Shown in pieces: positions 42,126-53,262 of a stretch of 64,000 nucleotides of DNA. The notes beneath the pieces are model-generated. The model was not told the DNA's origin, made no database searches, and saw nothing but the letters and a program-made list of their open reading frames with translations. How positions within the stretch are numbered: position 1 is the first letter of the stretch; each line of letters opens with the position of its first letter. Source of the stretch: Durusdinium trenchii (Eukaryota > Sar > Dinophyceae > Suessiales > Symbiodiniaceae); contig CAXAMN010018779.1 of the NCBI GenBank assembly GCA_963970005.1, positions 3,185 through 67,184 of the forward strand. Direction: 5' to 3'. Position numbers and translations under genes: made by a program.

Positions 42126-42150
42126 GGATCGAACCTCGGCTCCGCTACCA
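42126..42150 (-). promoter_or_regulatory. Primer binding site of copia B, tRNA 3' end
   Basis: The plus strand holds GGATCGAACC then TCGGCTCCGCTACCA, which has the form of a tRNA T-arm, acceptor strand and CCA tail. One base separates it from the LTR. The 25-nt match is longer than the usual 10-18 nt. GGATCGAA in the T arm resembles initiator tRNA-Met. Confidence 0.7.
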
Positions 42151-42151
42151 C

Positions 42152-42280
42152 TGCACGAGGCAGTGGCAGCGTGAACCGGAGCTCAAAGGACCCTTTTTGG
42201 ACATGATGCGCTCCTGCGCTTGAGCCAAAGTCGTGGCCGATGGTCTTTTGACCAAAGCGCATGCTAACCGGAACTTTGCA
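42152..42280 (-). repeat. 5' LTR of copia B
   Basis: 129 bp, the partner of 26624-26752, followed outside by the ATCAT target duplication (42281-42285). Confidence 0.95.
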
Positions 42281-42289
42281 ATCATATAT

Positions 42290-42670
42290 AAGAAGGTGTT
42301 GGAACGGGCCAACACGCCAATCTGGGTCTCAGCTAGTTTGGACTTATATAATGATCTTCAAATCTTCAAGGCAAAGAACAACTGCCTGCTCACCGAGTCG
42401 ATGTCCAGTCCCGGCCTTGTGCAGGCGAAGCACCTGGCGGGTTTGTTCCTTTGTTCGGCTGTGGACGCGGTTCATGTCATGGTCCACCAGGTCTTCGTTG
42501 TTTCATTTTATAGTCCACTGGGCATGTCCGCTTGCGGCCGGGCCTGGCGTGAAGGGCCGCCGCATCGGGACTTGACCTGCAAGGCCTGGGTTTCGCGTTG
42601 ACTCCACGGCTGCCACTGGTACAAATCACAAACTGTGGCTAGGCCCGCGAGTTCACTTCAAGGGCTCATG
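42290..42670. other. Flank of copia B, nothing recognised
   Basis: Plus-strand open frames exist but show no domain or splice context. Confidence 0.35.
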
Positions 42671-42676
42671 AGCGAA

Positions 42677-42800
42677 AACCTAGTAGCAAGAATGCTCCTA
42701 GTAGCGATGCTAGGAGCCCCTAGTAGGGTCCTTGCTCCTAGTAGTAAGGCCAGGAGCCCCTAGTAGCTTCTTGTTCCTATGATATATATATATATATATT
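42677..42800. repeat. CTAGTAG-family copies and (AT)n tract
   Basis: Two to three forward units (GCTCCTAGTAGCGATGCC, AGCCCCTAGTAGGGTCC) followed by a 20-bp TA run at 42781-42800. Confidence 0.85.
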
Positions 42801-43197
42801 ATATGTGTTTTGCAATTAAGAATCAAACATAGGTCACATTGGGTCATTGACACTGGGAGCGGATTGAACAGCAAAACTTTCGCTGGTGAATAGCCGTAGC
42901 TGATATGGTTGCTGGCAAAGCCTTCACTCCACCTCTGTGTTTTAATCGAAACACTTCCATTGATCAAATGTTCAGTGCTGGTGATTAATGGTCTCTGAAT
43001 TTCAGCATTGCCCACATCCCAAGGGAACTTATTTCGAGACCTGACCTGAGCCACCACACCCGTCGCTGCTTGCGGCTGCTGCAACGCGATCTGGTGAGGT
43101 ACAGAAGTGGTGATCGACTCCTGTGACTGGGACGAACGCAGGGGACCGTGGGTAATCATCCACAAGCACGTGGGCAGTTTGGGAAGGAAAATGAAGC

Positions 43198-43300
43198 TTA
43201 GGAGCAAGGACGCTACTAGGGGCTCCTGGCCTTACTTCTAGGAGCAAGAAGCTACTAGGAACAAAGGGCATCGCTACTAGGAGCAAGGACGCTACTGTGA
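43198..43300. repeat. CTAGTAG-family copies, reverse orientation
   Basis: AGGAGCAAGGACGCTACTAG, then GGGCTCCTGGCC, then ACTAGGAACAAAGGGCATCG; about two and a half units. Facing the forward copies at 42.7 kb. Confidence 0.85.
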
Positions 43301-45020
43301 CTCTTCGAGCTGGGACTGCCCGACCATCCCAAGATATAGAGATTGCCTACAACACTCCCTTAAATTAAGCCAACTGCTTGTGTTGCATCACTATAATTTC
43401 TGGATCGGAAGAAGCTATATAGTTTTAAGCCATCCATTTGCTGGTGTCCGGCACAACGATTTTGACGTGCTGTTGCTTGAAGCGACAAGCAAGGCAAGTA
43501 TATAAGGCTTGTTGACTGTCCGACTACCTTTCTTTCCACGGTGACTCAAACTCATTGATTCAGGGCAAATTGGATGGTGTAACACCAAAAAACTATATAA
43601 GTGAATCAAAGCCCACCACGGTGGGGTGACCTATCAATCCTCCAATGCCACAAACCGAAAGCCGGGCCTTCCATGTTGGGCGGATGGAGCTGGAGCCTTG
43701 CGGTCCCCAGTCTATAAAATGCCATTTACCCACATGGAGAGAAAGGTCATGAAAGGTCCATGTTGCTCCTAGTAGTAAGGCCAGGAGGCCCTAGTAGCGT
43801 CCTTGCTCCTAGTAGCGATGCCAGGAGCCCCTAGTAGCATCATGGAGTTACAACACATATGCAAATTCTCAAAGAATCTATTGCCGAAGATTTCGCTGCA
43901 CTTCAACATCTGAGACGCCGTGCTGCCACCAAAGGTATTCTGACCTACATTCCAGGTTTGATGCATCAATTTGCCGATTTGCCATGGTATTTCAAGTCCC
44001 AAAACGTGACACTTAGTCCTCCCACCAAGCAACGCGTCTTCATTTCGTCGAATCTCTTCTACAATCTTCTACAAGCGCTTGCATGGTCCAGCCTGGAGCA
44101 AAACGCGGATCCTGGCGTGGCAATGAGCTGCGAAGCTGATGAACCTGTGTATGTATGGCGCTCTCTCTCTCTCTCTCTCTCTCTCTATGTGAGGCCTATG
44201 GTGGCTAGCTGTTATCTGCTTGTTGATCAAGCAACTTTAAACCCTAGCAAATCTAAAACAAGTTGACCTCAAATTGAAAATACCACTATATGCATTCGGC
44301 TATGGGTCAAAACCGGGGGACCTTCGTTGAGCTGTAAAAGATTGTAAAAGTCGGCGGAATGGACTGCCAGGCAGATCCAGGTCTTGACCCACACCCATTT
44401 CTCTGAGTTGTCCAATGGAACTGCTGTGCACCACGGTCACCACGATCTGATTTTTGACTATGCCGAATCCTGTGGCTACGTCAAGCCTCTACTAAACCAC
44501 CAAACGGGCTCTTGCTCTGCGGCAAAGGCAAAGCTGTGCTTGCAACGTTTTCTCCGTCTTTGCTACCCCAAGAAATCAACTCAAGTCATAGGATTGTATA
44601 AGGGTCCCCTCCTTCAAGTTGCCAAGGTCAAGAAAATGACAATCACTTGTTGGATTCTGCAAATAATGCGGAGTCCTGGCTTTCTCAAAGCCAGTGGATA
44701 GTTAATACTACGCGTACTACCTGCTTGGACGCACACCTACTATATAATCTACACAGCCTCCCACCAAGAGTCTTGCAATCCTATGCAATCCTGATACTAG
44801 CGCCTGATAGGTTGCAGGAACTTCCATCAACTCACACACAACCTGCTGGCAAGTGTTGGAGAGTTCCAGGCACAGGATAGCTTCTCCCACTGGATCTGGT
44901 GGGCGTGCCTGCGCTTGCGCCTGGCATCGCAGCTAAGTTAGTTAGCCAGAGCCAGGTTATATCTAAACTTGGAATGCGCGCCTGCCACAACGAAAGAAGT
45001 TGCTTACATGGTGCCAGCTT
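43301..45020. other. Non-coding stretch with repeat copies
   Basis: Forward CTAGTAG-family copies at 43763-43845 and a (CT)n tract at 44161-44189. No gene is supported; scattered short frames only. Confidence 0.45.
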
Positions 45021-45239
45021 ACGTAGTTTGTAACGTCGGACTGGGGCTCTCAGCTACTGGTACCATATAGAGCTTCCAGCAAGTTGACTCAATCTGCCAC
45101 CAACAAGAAGATGGAACTTGAGTGAAGCTTAACAAATTGTTTGCTTTCTTTAACATATTGAATGTTTGTTTGGTTCTTTTTTTCACGTACTCATCGTACT
45201 CTGATCTCGAGGTACCTATCCATAATAGCTGGATGATGC

Positions 45240-45433
45240 TCTCCGAGGCACTGGCCTGAGCAGCTTGCATTTGCATCATCTGCGCCTTCTGCTCTTCGAT
45301 CTGCCTACGTGTTGCACGTCGTGAATGTGAGACATGGACGTTCACAAACCTCTCCAGCTGCAACACACATCCCTACCTCTGTTGGTGCTCGTTCTGCTGC
45401 TCTAACACACGGATCTTGTCTTCCAGTTCGCGC
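45240..45433 (-). CDS. Two exons of a coiled-coil protein gene
   Basis: Exon 45433-45377 reads RELEDKIRVLEQQNEHQQ and stops at a GT donor (AG/GTAGGG). Exon 45304-45240 follows AG/G and continues in phase, QIEEQKAQMMQMQAAQASAS, to a GC donor. Strong heptads make a coiled coil. Upstream and downstream exons are not resolved; LAAMKESHEWGARSEAL near 45700-45640 may be one. The protein is not identified. Confidence 0.6.
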
Positions 45434-46362
45434 CTTGGTCCATACAAAAAGAACACATCATCAATGTTCATCCAACATCATTGTCTTAGGACCTAGGCAC
45501 ATCCTTCAAATCAAACAAAGCAATGCACATGTGAACCAATGTGTTCAAATCGATCCAGGTAACCAGCCCCCATGTAAACAAATGTCAATTCACCGTGTAG
45601 CAACTCACGATCTACCAGACCGGTGGATGGATTGTCAATGCCTCACTGCGGGCGCCCCACTCATGGCTCTCTTTCATGGCAGCCAGCTGAGTACCTCATG
45701 GGAACATTGTCAAGCTGCTGAAGGTGACTGTCCACAGACGGGGAGGGTTGTGTGACTTTAACACATAGAATCCCCAAGTGGAGACAAGTGGAAATGATTA
45801 TATAATATACACGGCCCTGGTCTAAGTCAGTGAGGTACGGCAAGACATACTGGAATCGAACCTGCAAAGCCTTGTGAATCCGATGTACCAAAAGTCATCC
45901 ATGAGAAACGATGAGAAACAATACGACCATCTGGCGTAAAGGTCGCCCCCCGAGCGCTCACAGTTACAAGTTTTATGTATAAACTAATTAAAACAAAAAC
46001 AAGAAAACACAATATATGTAAATACATATAATTAGTTTTGTTATGTTTTGTTGCCGTCTCCTGACCCCTGAGGGCTGAGCTCTGGGAGACCGGTGCCGAG
46101 AAGCGTGCCCTGGTCAGTTGCCATCGTGCATGTGCACATATATCCAAAAGAGAACTTGGATATGATAGAAGTCGATGAATGGATGAAGTTTCTGGCCTGT
46201 CGTTGGAATCCAAGGCCACGCCAGCCTCACGACATGAAGCTGAGTGCTGCGACTCACGAAGGAAAAAACATGAAAAAACATAGTTCAATGAGACAGGCCT
46301 GTGCTTGGGGTTCCAAATTTACAAAACATTTGCACAGAAGCAGGCTAGGACGTTTCTAGTTC

Positions 46363-46930
46363 TCAAGAAGCTGATGAATGAAGGTCAGCGAAGGAAAGCT
46401 CCACGGTCTGTGAGCGGCCCATAGCTGCCTGTAGTTGGGATCCCGTGTCAGCGCGGACTCTGGCAATTAGCCTGCGAACAAACCGAATATCATGGAGACA
46501 ATCTTGGCCCCAGCATCTGGAAGGCATTCTTGTGAACACAGTATTCATTGGTCACGTCGTCTCTGAATACTGGATCTTCGGATCCTGCTAGAATTGCTGT
46601 ATCCGGAAAAGGCACCACGTTTGATGGTAATCCCACCTTGCGTAAGTTTCCCTCAAGTAGTCTTGCTTCAATGACTGTAGCACCGTGTGGGCTTGTGTGC
46701 TTCCACAACGTTGATCTGTTGTTCTAAAACCGGAAGAATGAGCAGTCACGGTGTTGTCCAGGCGCAGGTCAAAGTCGTCATGCTTCGTCTCTTGAAGGTA
46801 GTTTGGATATACTTGGATGAGCTTCCTAATGTTTCCTGTGGTTTTCCAGCCTGGTGAGTTCCCGCAGCTTTGGCACAGGGAGGAGCTTCAAGTCAAAGTT
46901 GAAGTCCTCTCCGGTGGTGACAAGGCCTAT
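46363..46930 (-). CDS. 3' exons of an unnamed minus-strand gene
   Basis: The last exon, 46471-46363, reads LIARVRADTGSQLQAAMGRS and ends TGA after LHSSAS. Its phase fits a GC donor at 46508 closing an exon that reads SEDPVFRDDVTNEYCVHKNA and FQMLG. Further 5', KLIQVYPNYLQETKHDDFDL (about 46830-46735) and VTTGEDFNFDLKLLPVPKL (about 46920-46855, GC donor) look coding. Joins between these upstream pieces are not settled. No family recognised. Confidence 0.5.
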
Positions 46931-47487
46931 ATTATACAAACAGTCACAAGTCATTCTAGAAACCCAGAGTGATTTAAGCTTCAATGCAAAGGCCACCCAA
47001 GAGATCGACTCGGTATACGGTATACGGTATGACTCAAATTGGCTGGCCGGCCTAGGTTCAAAGGTTTCGACCCAGCCAGTCTAGCCACCTAGCATTTTAT
47101 GATCTTAGCAATGGTCGACGAATAGTGCCACCCATAGGTACTGCCAAAGGTACTACCAATAGTGCCACCCATAGGGACGTGTGCAAGATGGAAGGAGTTG
47201 TGTCAAAGGGCTGGACGGCTCTCATCCAGTAATTTAAGCACGTCTCTCATGTCAGCACGCTCACCAGCTGACGTCAAACTTCTTGACGGTGGTTATTTGA
47301 ACAAGCAACCAGGATTGCCCCCTGATAAATATCGAACAATAAACAAACTGGGTAGTACTACACGGTTCACGTGGGGTCGCTCCGGATGATCTCCTCCACA
47401 TCATCGGGCCGCCAGGTGACCTCTGCCTCCCGCGCAGTTTCCAGGACTGGTCGCAACGACACTTAAGACTTCACTGGCCAAGAACCT

Positions 47488-47592
47488 ACTAGGAGCAAGG
47501 ACGCTACTAGGGGCTCCTGGCCTTACTACTAGGAACAAGAAGCTACTAGGAACAAAGGGCATCGCTACCAGGAGCAAAAACGCTACTAGGGA
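47488..47592. repeat. CTAGTAG-family copies, reverse orientation
   Basis: ACTAGGAGCAAGGACGCTAC, GGGCTCCTGGCCTTACTACT and ACTAGGAACAAAGGGCATCG; close to the cluster at 43.2 kb in order and sequence. Confidence 0.85.
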
Positions 47593-48087
47593 GCAGTGGA
47601 ACATAGTGAATCCTTAGGGCTTGTTGCGGGCAAACTGCCTCCTGAACGCCTAAGCCATACGGAGCCAAAGTGGATGGGAAGCCCTCCAATATAATATAGA
47701 TTAGATGATATTAGATGTCTGTTTGTGGATGGCAAGAACTGCAACTTTAGATTGCCAAATGTACATTATGAAGACATTATTACACTATCACTATACGATA
47801 CTATACGTATGATTTGATTTGAACTTGAAAGGTCGCCATTTGTCAACACCATGTTTCTTTCTACCGCTTGCAATATCAGAACATGTGGTGGGTGACCCTG
47901 CCAAACCAAAACACCAATACGGGATAATTTAATGCCGGCATCGGCCATTGCATTGTCCCTCTGAAGGTGCCCCAACAATCAACTGTCCAGGGAACTTGTC
48001 CATTCTGGGTGATCGAACTTCCACCTCAAGTTGATCAACCCTCCAAAACCTCCAGAACTCGTCGGAACTGCAGCACCGTCTTGGTAC
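47593..48087. other. Stretch between repeat cluster and next gene, nothing firm
   Basis: Short coding-like piece KFPGQLIVGAPSEGQC (minus, near 47990) without clear splice ends. Otherwise featureless. Confidence 0.35.
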
Positions 48088-48606
48088 CTTGAAACACTCC
48101 AGCAACTTCTCAAGCTGCTGGGGCTTCAACTCGTTGATCTGCCTGCTTTCGCCACAGCGGGCCAATCTACGTTGATTGCTTCCGGTCCAACAGTTCTGTT
48201 TTGGATAGCCAGAAGCTCAAGTATGCCCATTATCTTTACTTTGTGTATCTTTTTTTCACTTGTTCCAAGTTGTGAAGTCGTCATGAGGAGAGCGTCTTCC
48301 GCATCAACGGAGCTCTGGGAAAGTGACCTGGGCTCACCAAACACCACGCCTTTGCAGAACCTCCACAGCCTCTTGCAAGCTGTCAGGGGCTTTCTCCTGC
48401 GGCTTGCTGTGCTAGTAGTAGCAAGAAGCTACTAGGGGATCCTGGCCTTACTAGTAGGAACAAGGACGCTATTAGGGGCTCCCGGCCGTAGTACTAGGAG
48501 CTTCTTCGAGGACCTGTTGGCGAACTAGGTCACCCTCTTCGAACCCTTCAGACCTCAACCACTCATCTAGACTGCACCCAGCCTTTGGCGGGCTCGGCTC
48601 TTTCTC
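48088..48606 (-). CDS. Four-exon segment of an unnamed gene
   Basis: Exons 48606-48514 (EKEPSPPKAGCSLDEWLRSE..., GT donor), 48396-48350 (EKAPDSLQEAVEVLQ, GC donor), 48327-48260 (SLSQSSVDAEDALLMTTSQL, GT donor) and about 48215-48088 (RQINELKPQQLEKLLECFK, GT donor) join in phase with AG acceptors. The first intron is filled by CTAGTAG-family repeats (48418-48505). The product is acidic and helical; no domain recognised. Neither end of the gene is defined. Confidence 0.55.
48414..48505. repeat. CTAGTAG-family copies within an intron
   Basis: GCAAGAAGCTACTAGGGG, ATCCTGGCCTTACTAG and CAAGGACGCTATTAGGGG. They lie between two in-phase exons of the minus-strand gene. Confidence 0.8.
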
Positions 48607-48721
48607 CTGGGCAAAAGCTGTAAACGCAGGTGGATGACCTACAACCCGATTCCCCTTGGTTTCCCTTTGAATCCTGCATGCTCACTAGAGCTCTGGCGGA
48701 GGAGTTGCCAACCTGAACGCT

Positions 48722-48835
48722 TCTTGTTACTACTAGTAAGGCACTTGTTACTACTAGCGATGCACNNNNNNNNNNGCGATGCACCTGTTCCTAGTAGCTT
48801 CTTGTTACTACTAGTAAGGCACCTGTTAGGTTTAT
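48722..48835. repeat. CTACTAGTAAGGCAC repeats with assembly gap
   Basis: Variant units TTGTTACTACTAGTAAGGCA with a 10-N gap at 48766-48775. Confidence 0.85.
48766..48775. other. Assembly gap (10 N)
   Basis: Ten N inside the CTACTAG repeat; true length unknown. Confidence 0.99.
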
Positions 48836-49006
48836 GGAACTGTGATTAAGCTCACGGTGGAAACTCCGCCCCCGGAATTCAATGGATGGGTCTTTACACT
48901 TTACACTACGTAAGAACTTTCGCCCTTTTGAAATCGATTGAACCCATAAAATATACATCAGAGTCGAGTCAACCTGGTCACTTCTGCATTCTTTGCAATG
49001 ATTTTC

Positions 49007-49018
49007 CTTGAGCCAAAA
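49007..49018 (-). other. Possible spliced-leader relic
   Basis: The complement reads TTTTGGCTCAAG, the last 12 bases of the dinoflagellate spliced leader, 400 bp upstream of the minus-strand gene at 48.6 kb. The rest of the leader is not preserved, so chance is possible. Confidence 0.3.
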
Positions 49019-49029
49019 ACCAAACAAGT

Positions 49030-50890
49030 GGGTCTCCCAGCGTCATCAGGTGCCTGAGGCTTCGTTGTCCCATTGGGCTGGCCTGAGCAGTTAGGATCGC
49101 CCAAATGAGTTGAGAGCGTGACCGTATCGACTCTGTGAACCGTCTCACAAAGAGCCCTCATTAGAGCCTACATTGCTACATAACGGGGGTAAGGCCTGGT
49201 AAGGTCCCCTTTAAAAAAAGGCATTGCCCTCAATTTGTATAGACAGTATAGGCACTGGTTGATCTCTTTTCGACGTTTGTGAATTTTCTTGACGTTCGAC
49301 TCCGTTCGACCCTTTCAGTTCGCCCTATAAGTGAACCTGAGAGTCGCTGTGTCACAAAGTGACACTGAGCATGAACCCAACATAGAAAAAATAAAAATAA
49401 AAAACAACCCTTCAAGGATGTGGTTGAGGCTTCTCAAAAGCCTTGACAGCTAGTAGCATCAGAGCTTCTGACTGTCTGTGCCCCGAGGAATTTTGAATAG
49501 CATTGAATAGGTAACATGTCAAACACAGGCTTTGATTGTTGAGAATTAATGGCCCGAAACAAGTGCTTGGCCAAAGCGATCGAGAACGCAGAGAATATCT
49601 GAAACCCAGATCCATGTTCTTGCCTGCACCAATTGCGTCCCATCGCTCTGACTCCCAGCCCCACTCGCCTCCAAGCTTCGCATCTTCCTGCACCTAGCAT
49701 CCCGAAGTTGCAGGTTACTCCAACACTTCCCAGGTCAGGGCAGCGCAAAGTCTAGCCAAAATGAGAACAATGTACAGTATTTGAATCAAAAAGAAACAGT
49801 GAGTCGAGCAAACGTAATTACTTCATGCACAATTGTCTTCAGCCTTTCGTTGATTGCAACTTGTGTCAACCAAGACCCCAATCTTGCCAAAGCATGCAAA
49901 GGGAATTTGGGTGTGGGTTCGACACTGACAATGATAAGAACCCAAACATACCCAAACTGGAAATGCACAGTACGCAAAAAGCCACAGAAGCAAAATTGTG
50001 CCATTCCGCCTGCTGTTGGAAAAGAGAGGAGCCCTGTCCAACATCGAGGTTGCAGGTTTGCTTCGACTCTCTAAAAGATTCGCATGCAGTCGCTGACTCT
50101 GCCTAACAACACTTCATCATACTTCATCCAATTACAAAGAATGTCTGGTACCGGCACCTCTGATCGAGTTTGTTTTCATGGGCGTCACCATGCGTGCCTC
50201 CTACAAAGTTTCCTCCTACAAGTTTGCCAGCCTGTTTCACAAGCTTGCAAAACCAAAACACAAACCCACTGGATGCCACTGGGACGCCTTTTGATGAGTT
50301 GGACACCTTCAAACAAAACACCAGTCCTCGGAAGTTCCCTGCTACTCTGAGACTTGATCATCTTGGCTGGGTCTCGGAGCATAAATCTCTTGGTCAAGGT
50401 CTTCTGATCACCACGTCATCCAGCTGCGTTTGCTGGTACAACACAAAAGCCAAAGCCCTGGCAAGCAATTGAGAACCTCTTCATGCAGGTCACACAGGTC
50501 AACCATGGTCAACCTGAGAACCCTACAAATCTAACTGGTCAACCCATAGCCCATGCACCCCAATTTGCACCTTGTCTTTGCCCATCACCTTAGACCTGGC
50601 AAAGACCAGGAGTACTGTACCCAGGCTTGTGCCAGGGCAAAGGCACAAGAGGTTAACATCCTTTCCCACCTTCAATAGGCCTCGGACCTCATCAGGTCAC
50701 TTCTCGGTGCATCAGGTCACTTCTCAGAAGTCTGTGTTTCCGTAGGAAAAATGGTCCCCTATTGGGGTCTAACCCCTAGCCTAGTAGCCGCTTCGGATGA
50801 AATTGGTGTCATTTCGAGAATCCGCATGATCACAACTACCGAAAATCATGAGCCACAGGGGGTCTGATCATTCCAAATCCGCACGCCTCA
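49030..50890. other. Long stretch without a supported gene
   Basis: Unique sequence. Two copies of CATCAGGTCACTTCTC occur near 50690-50725. Open frames on both strands overlap and lack domain features. Confidence 0.4.
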
Positions 50891-50898
50891 GCAGCTCA

Positions 50899-51175
50899 CG
50901 AATTCGGCTTGCGGGAATGGAAGTCCTGGCATGGCTGACTTGACATGTCATAGACCTTAGAAATTCCATCTGACTCAGAATAGCTTTCCAGGTCGAAATT
51001 GTCCAGAGTGATCCATGGAAACTCTTCGGCCGATGTCATGAAACATCCCAGCTTGCCACTCGGAGCTTCTGTGCACGGCAATGGATGCTGAAGATCCAAA
51101 GACAAACCCTTTGCTGTTCCGCCACCATTAGGTTGATGCACGGGAAGAGAGGTGGAATGAAGTAGGTCTTTTGTT
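50899..51175 (-). CDS. Probable terminal exon, possibly of the KH gene
   Basis: Minus-strand frame from an AG near 51175 reads HQPNGGGTAKGLSLDLQHPL, then EEFPWITLDNFDLESYSESD, and ends TGA after SRKPNS. It lies 250 bp downstream of the KH frame, whose last residues (IYFVSHV) look like intron read-through. Joining the two is an inference. Confidence 0.4.
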
Positions 51176-51426
51176 TAAGAATTCAAGACACCAGACCATA
51201 TCATCAAAAATTACAGTACGCTAGACGGACGGACTAAGCCGAGTCCTTGGAGCCTTCTTCCCTCCTGGCAAAGTAGGCAGAGCAGTCATTTGCAAAAAAT
51301 GCTTATCAAGAAAAAGCATGAGCAACTTGTCCTTCACTGTGGCGACTGCCAATGCTCACTACAACACACTCTTCTGATCTCTTTTGCACCGAAGGCTTGA
51401 CATCTCTCACTATAGACACCGTGCAC

Positions 51427-53262
51427 TCAAACATGAGATACAAAGTAAATACGCATTTGAAGCGCTAAAGTGGCCATAGCAATTGCTGCACATGTTCCAT
51501 TTAAGATTACTTCCACTTGCCCCGGAGATACTTCAGAGCAAACGTCAAGCTGTACATTGCATCCAACAGCTATTTCTGCAAGGTGTCCATTGCTTATGAG
51601 CGGTCGGATAGATTTCGCCGGAAGCAATACATGCAGTTCAGATGGGGGCGAGTCTGCCAAAGCTCGCGACATGCCAAAGTGAGGCTTCTTCTGGTTCTCG
51701 GTGCGTAGACTTTCCAAGCCTGGAGGCGCAGTCAGCGCTGTTTGAGCTGGCCCTTTTGGCTGGTCCGACTTGTCATCTGCTTGAGCTCGCTCTTGGTGGA
51801 ACTGGCCTCTTTTATCAATTTCTGGCGACTTGGGCGCTGGCATAGCTTCTTTCTCAGTTTCCGGAACTGGTTTGCAAGCGTCTCGCCAGTAATCAAGAAT
51901 GTCTTTCTCAGAATACTCAGTGGCAAAAGCTTTCTGGAACTCCGGGAAGGTAAACACCTTCCCAGATTCTGGCTCTAGTTTCTTCTCCATTCTTGGTTGG
52001 ATGGAAGCTGAACGCTCCAGCCCGTTCCCCTGACTTGGCTGGACCTGTTCTGTCACTCGAGCAGGCCTGACCGGGGAATCCCCCCGACTTGGATGGATCT
52101 GCTCAGTCACCGGAGCAGGCCTGACCGGGGAAACGGGTTTGGGAGCTTGGGAATTGGACACTGGAGCATGGACATCAGCTTTGGCCAGAAGAGCCAGCAC
52201 TGCTGCCAGACGAGCAGAAGAATCTCCATCCAAGCGGACGACTCTTTCACTACTCTCCGGACTTGCAATGCTCTCATCCTGAATCTGCCCCACTGAGGCG
52301 CCAGCAGCAACCACTGCTTCTTCAAGTGGAATCTCTGGAACTGCCAGTGGCAGTAGAAGTCTGGTGCTGTGCATCGAGGCAGCATCCATCTCCACAAAAC
52401 ATGCCTTCACAGCTAGATCTCGCTCTTGAGAGCTACCGCGGATGTCAAGCACACGCTGCTCTGGAGCAAGGGTCAGCGTCACCTCTTCTGCTGAACTTCG
52501 GAACTGAAGCGTAGCACCTGTTTGGTCACGTATGCGTTTGATCTTCTCTCCACCCTTGCCAATCAGAAAACCAGCGAACTCCTTTTCCACGATCAGCCTG
52601 GCTGCAGGAGCAGATGAAAACGTCCCCCGCACTGGGCGCGGTGCACTTTGCCGCCCAGGGATGTAGCGAAAATCGTCTGGCTGGACACGGCCTTTCTCTG
52701 CCAGGTCTTGAAGAACTGTGTTGGCAAGAAGAGCCCCACGGACGATCTGCTGGGGTCGACCCCGCAGCACCATTGGGTTGTCGGGCATGCCGATGATGCA
52801 CTCTCTGCCTACATCGATCTCACAGCCTGATTCCGCCATGATTTCGCTGATCTTTGATCCCTTGGTGCCAATCACAGCGCCAATCGCACAGGAAGGCATC
52901 ACCAGTACACAAAGACCGTCCTCATCGTCTGGAGTACCCTGAAATTCAAACAGCTCTCCAACAATATGCGCCAGGGCCGCTTCTTTTTCTGTCACAGCCC
53001 CCTCAATTTTTACAATTTTGTCGCTCAGTGTGACAGGAGCCTCCTCACTTGTAGAGACAAATACTTTGGCTCCAGTCCTCTGCTGGAGTGCATGCCCGTC
53101 GTCGCTTCCAATCACACTCTCAACAGAACCAGGTGGTATGAGCAGCCGCCATGGTATTATGAAGCTCATTGTTCGATGTGGATCTGGATAAATCAAGGCT
53201 CTTGTCGGCTGAATGCTCTTTCCTGCTTTTCTCGAAACTCTTTCGTAGACTAGTAGACGCAT
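51427..53262 (-). CDS. Multi-KH-domain RNA-binding protein
   Basis: 611-aa frame related to the PCBP/hnRNP K type of KH proteins, which bind single-stranded C- or U-rich RNA. KH1 about 37-103 has a degenerate loop (IGSDDG); KH2 about 117-188 has GTKG at 132-135; KH3 about 221-290 has GKGG at 235-238. Residues about 301-370 and the C terminus (ELHVLLPAKSIRPLISNGH) look like KH folds that lost GxxG. Between them is a disordered Pro-rich linker with a repeated PVRPAxVTEQ motif. Met32 (MSFIIPW) is the likelier start: the first ATG directly follows TTTTAGG, which resembles an acceptor. The last residues may be intron. No signal peptide. Confidence 0.85.
   Translation of the reverse strand: MRLLVYERVSRKAGKSIQPTRALIYPDPHRTMSFIIPWRLLIPPGSVESVIGSDDGHALQQRTGAKVFVSTSEEAPVTLSDKIVKIEGAVTEKEAALAHIVGELFEFQGTPDDEDGLCVLVMPSCAIGAVIGTKGSKISEIMAESGCEIDVGRECIIGMPDNPMVLRGRPQQIVRGALLANTVLQDLAEKGRVQPDDFRYIPGRQSAPRPVRGTFSSAPAARLIVEKEFAGFLIGKGGEKIKRIRDQTGATLQFRSSAEEVTLTLAPEQRVLDIRGSSQERDLAVKACFVEMDAASMHSTRLLLPLAVPEIPLEEAVVAAGASVGQIQDESIASPESSERVVRLDGDSSARLAAVLALLAKADVHAPVSNSQAPKPVSPVRPAPVTEQIHPSRGDSPVRPARVTEQVQPSQGNGLERSASIQPRMEKKLEPESGKVFTFPEFQKAFATEYSEKDILDYWRDACKPVPETEKEAMPAPKSPEIDKRGQFHQERAQADDKSDQPKGPAQTALTAPPGLESLRTENQKKPHFGMSRALADSPPSELHVLLPAKSIRPLISNGHLAEIAVGCNVQLDVCSEVSPGQVEVILNGTCAAIAMATLALQMRIYFVSHV

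Larger units (their letters stand above)
26619..42285 (-). mobile_element. Ty1/copia-type LTR retrotransposon B, decayed, interrupted by a DNA transposon
   Basis: Bounded by ATCAT target duplications (26619-26623 and 42281-42285) and two 129-bp LTRs differing at one base by eye. Minus-strand order is gag, integrase, linker, reverse transcriptase, RNase H, the copia order. Gag and pol carry in-frame stops, frameshifts and a missing protease region. A 10.7-kb element with its own inverted ends splits pol between reverse transcriptase and RNase H. Without it the element is about 5 kb. Confidence 0.93.

Noticed and set aside
42126..42150. A tRNA gene
   Set aside because: Only the 3' end of a tRNA is present and it abuts an LTR, so it is a primer site.
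41867..42206. Plus-strand frames over the copia B gag start
   Set aside because: They mirror the GC-rich gag and LTR on the other strand; gag similarity is on the minus strand.
51470..53253. Plus-strand frames of 60-95 codons opposite the KH gene
   Set aside because: They are antisense shadows of a 611-codon frame with clear KH motifs.
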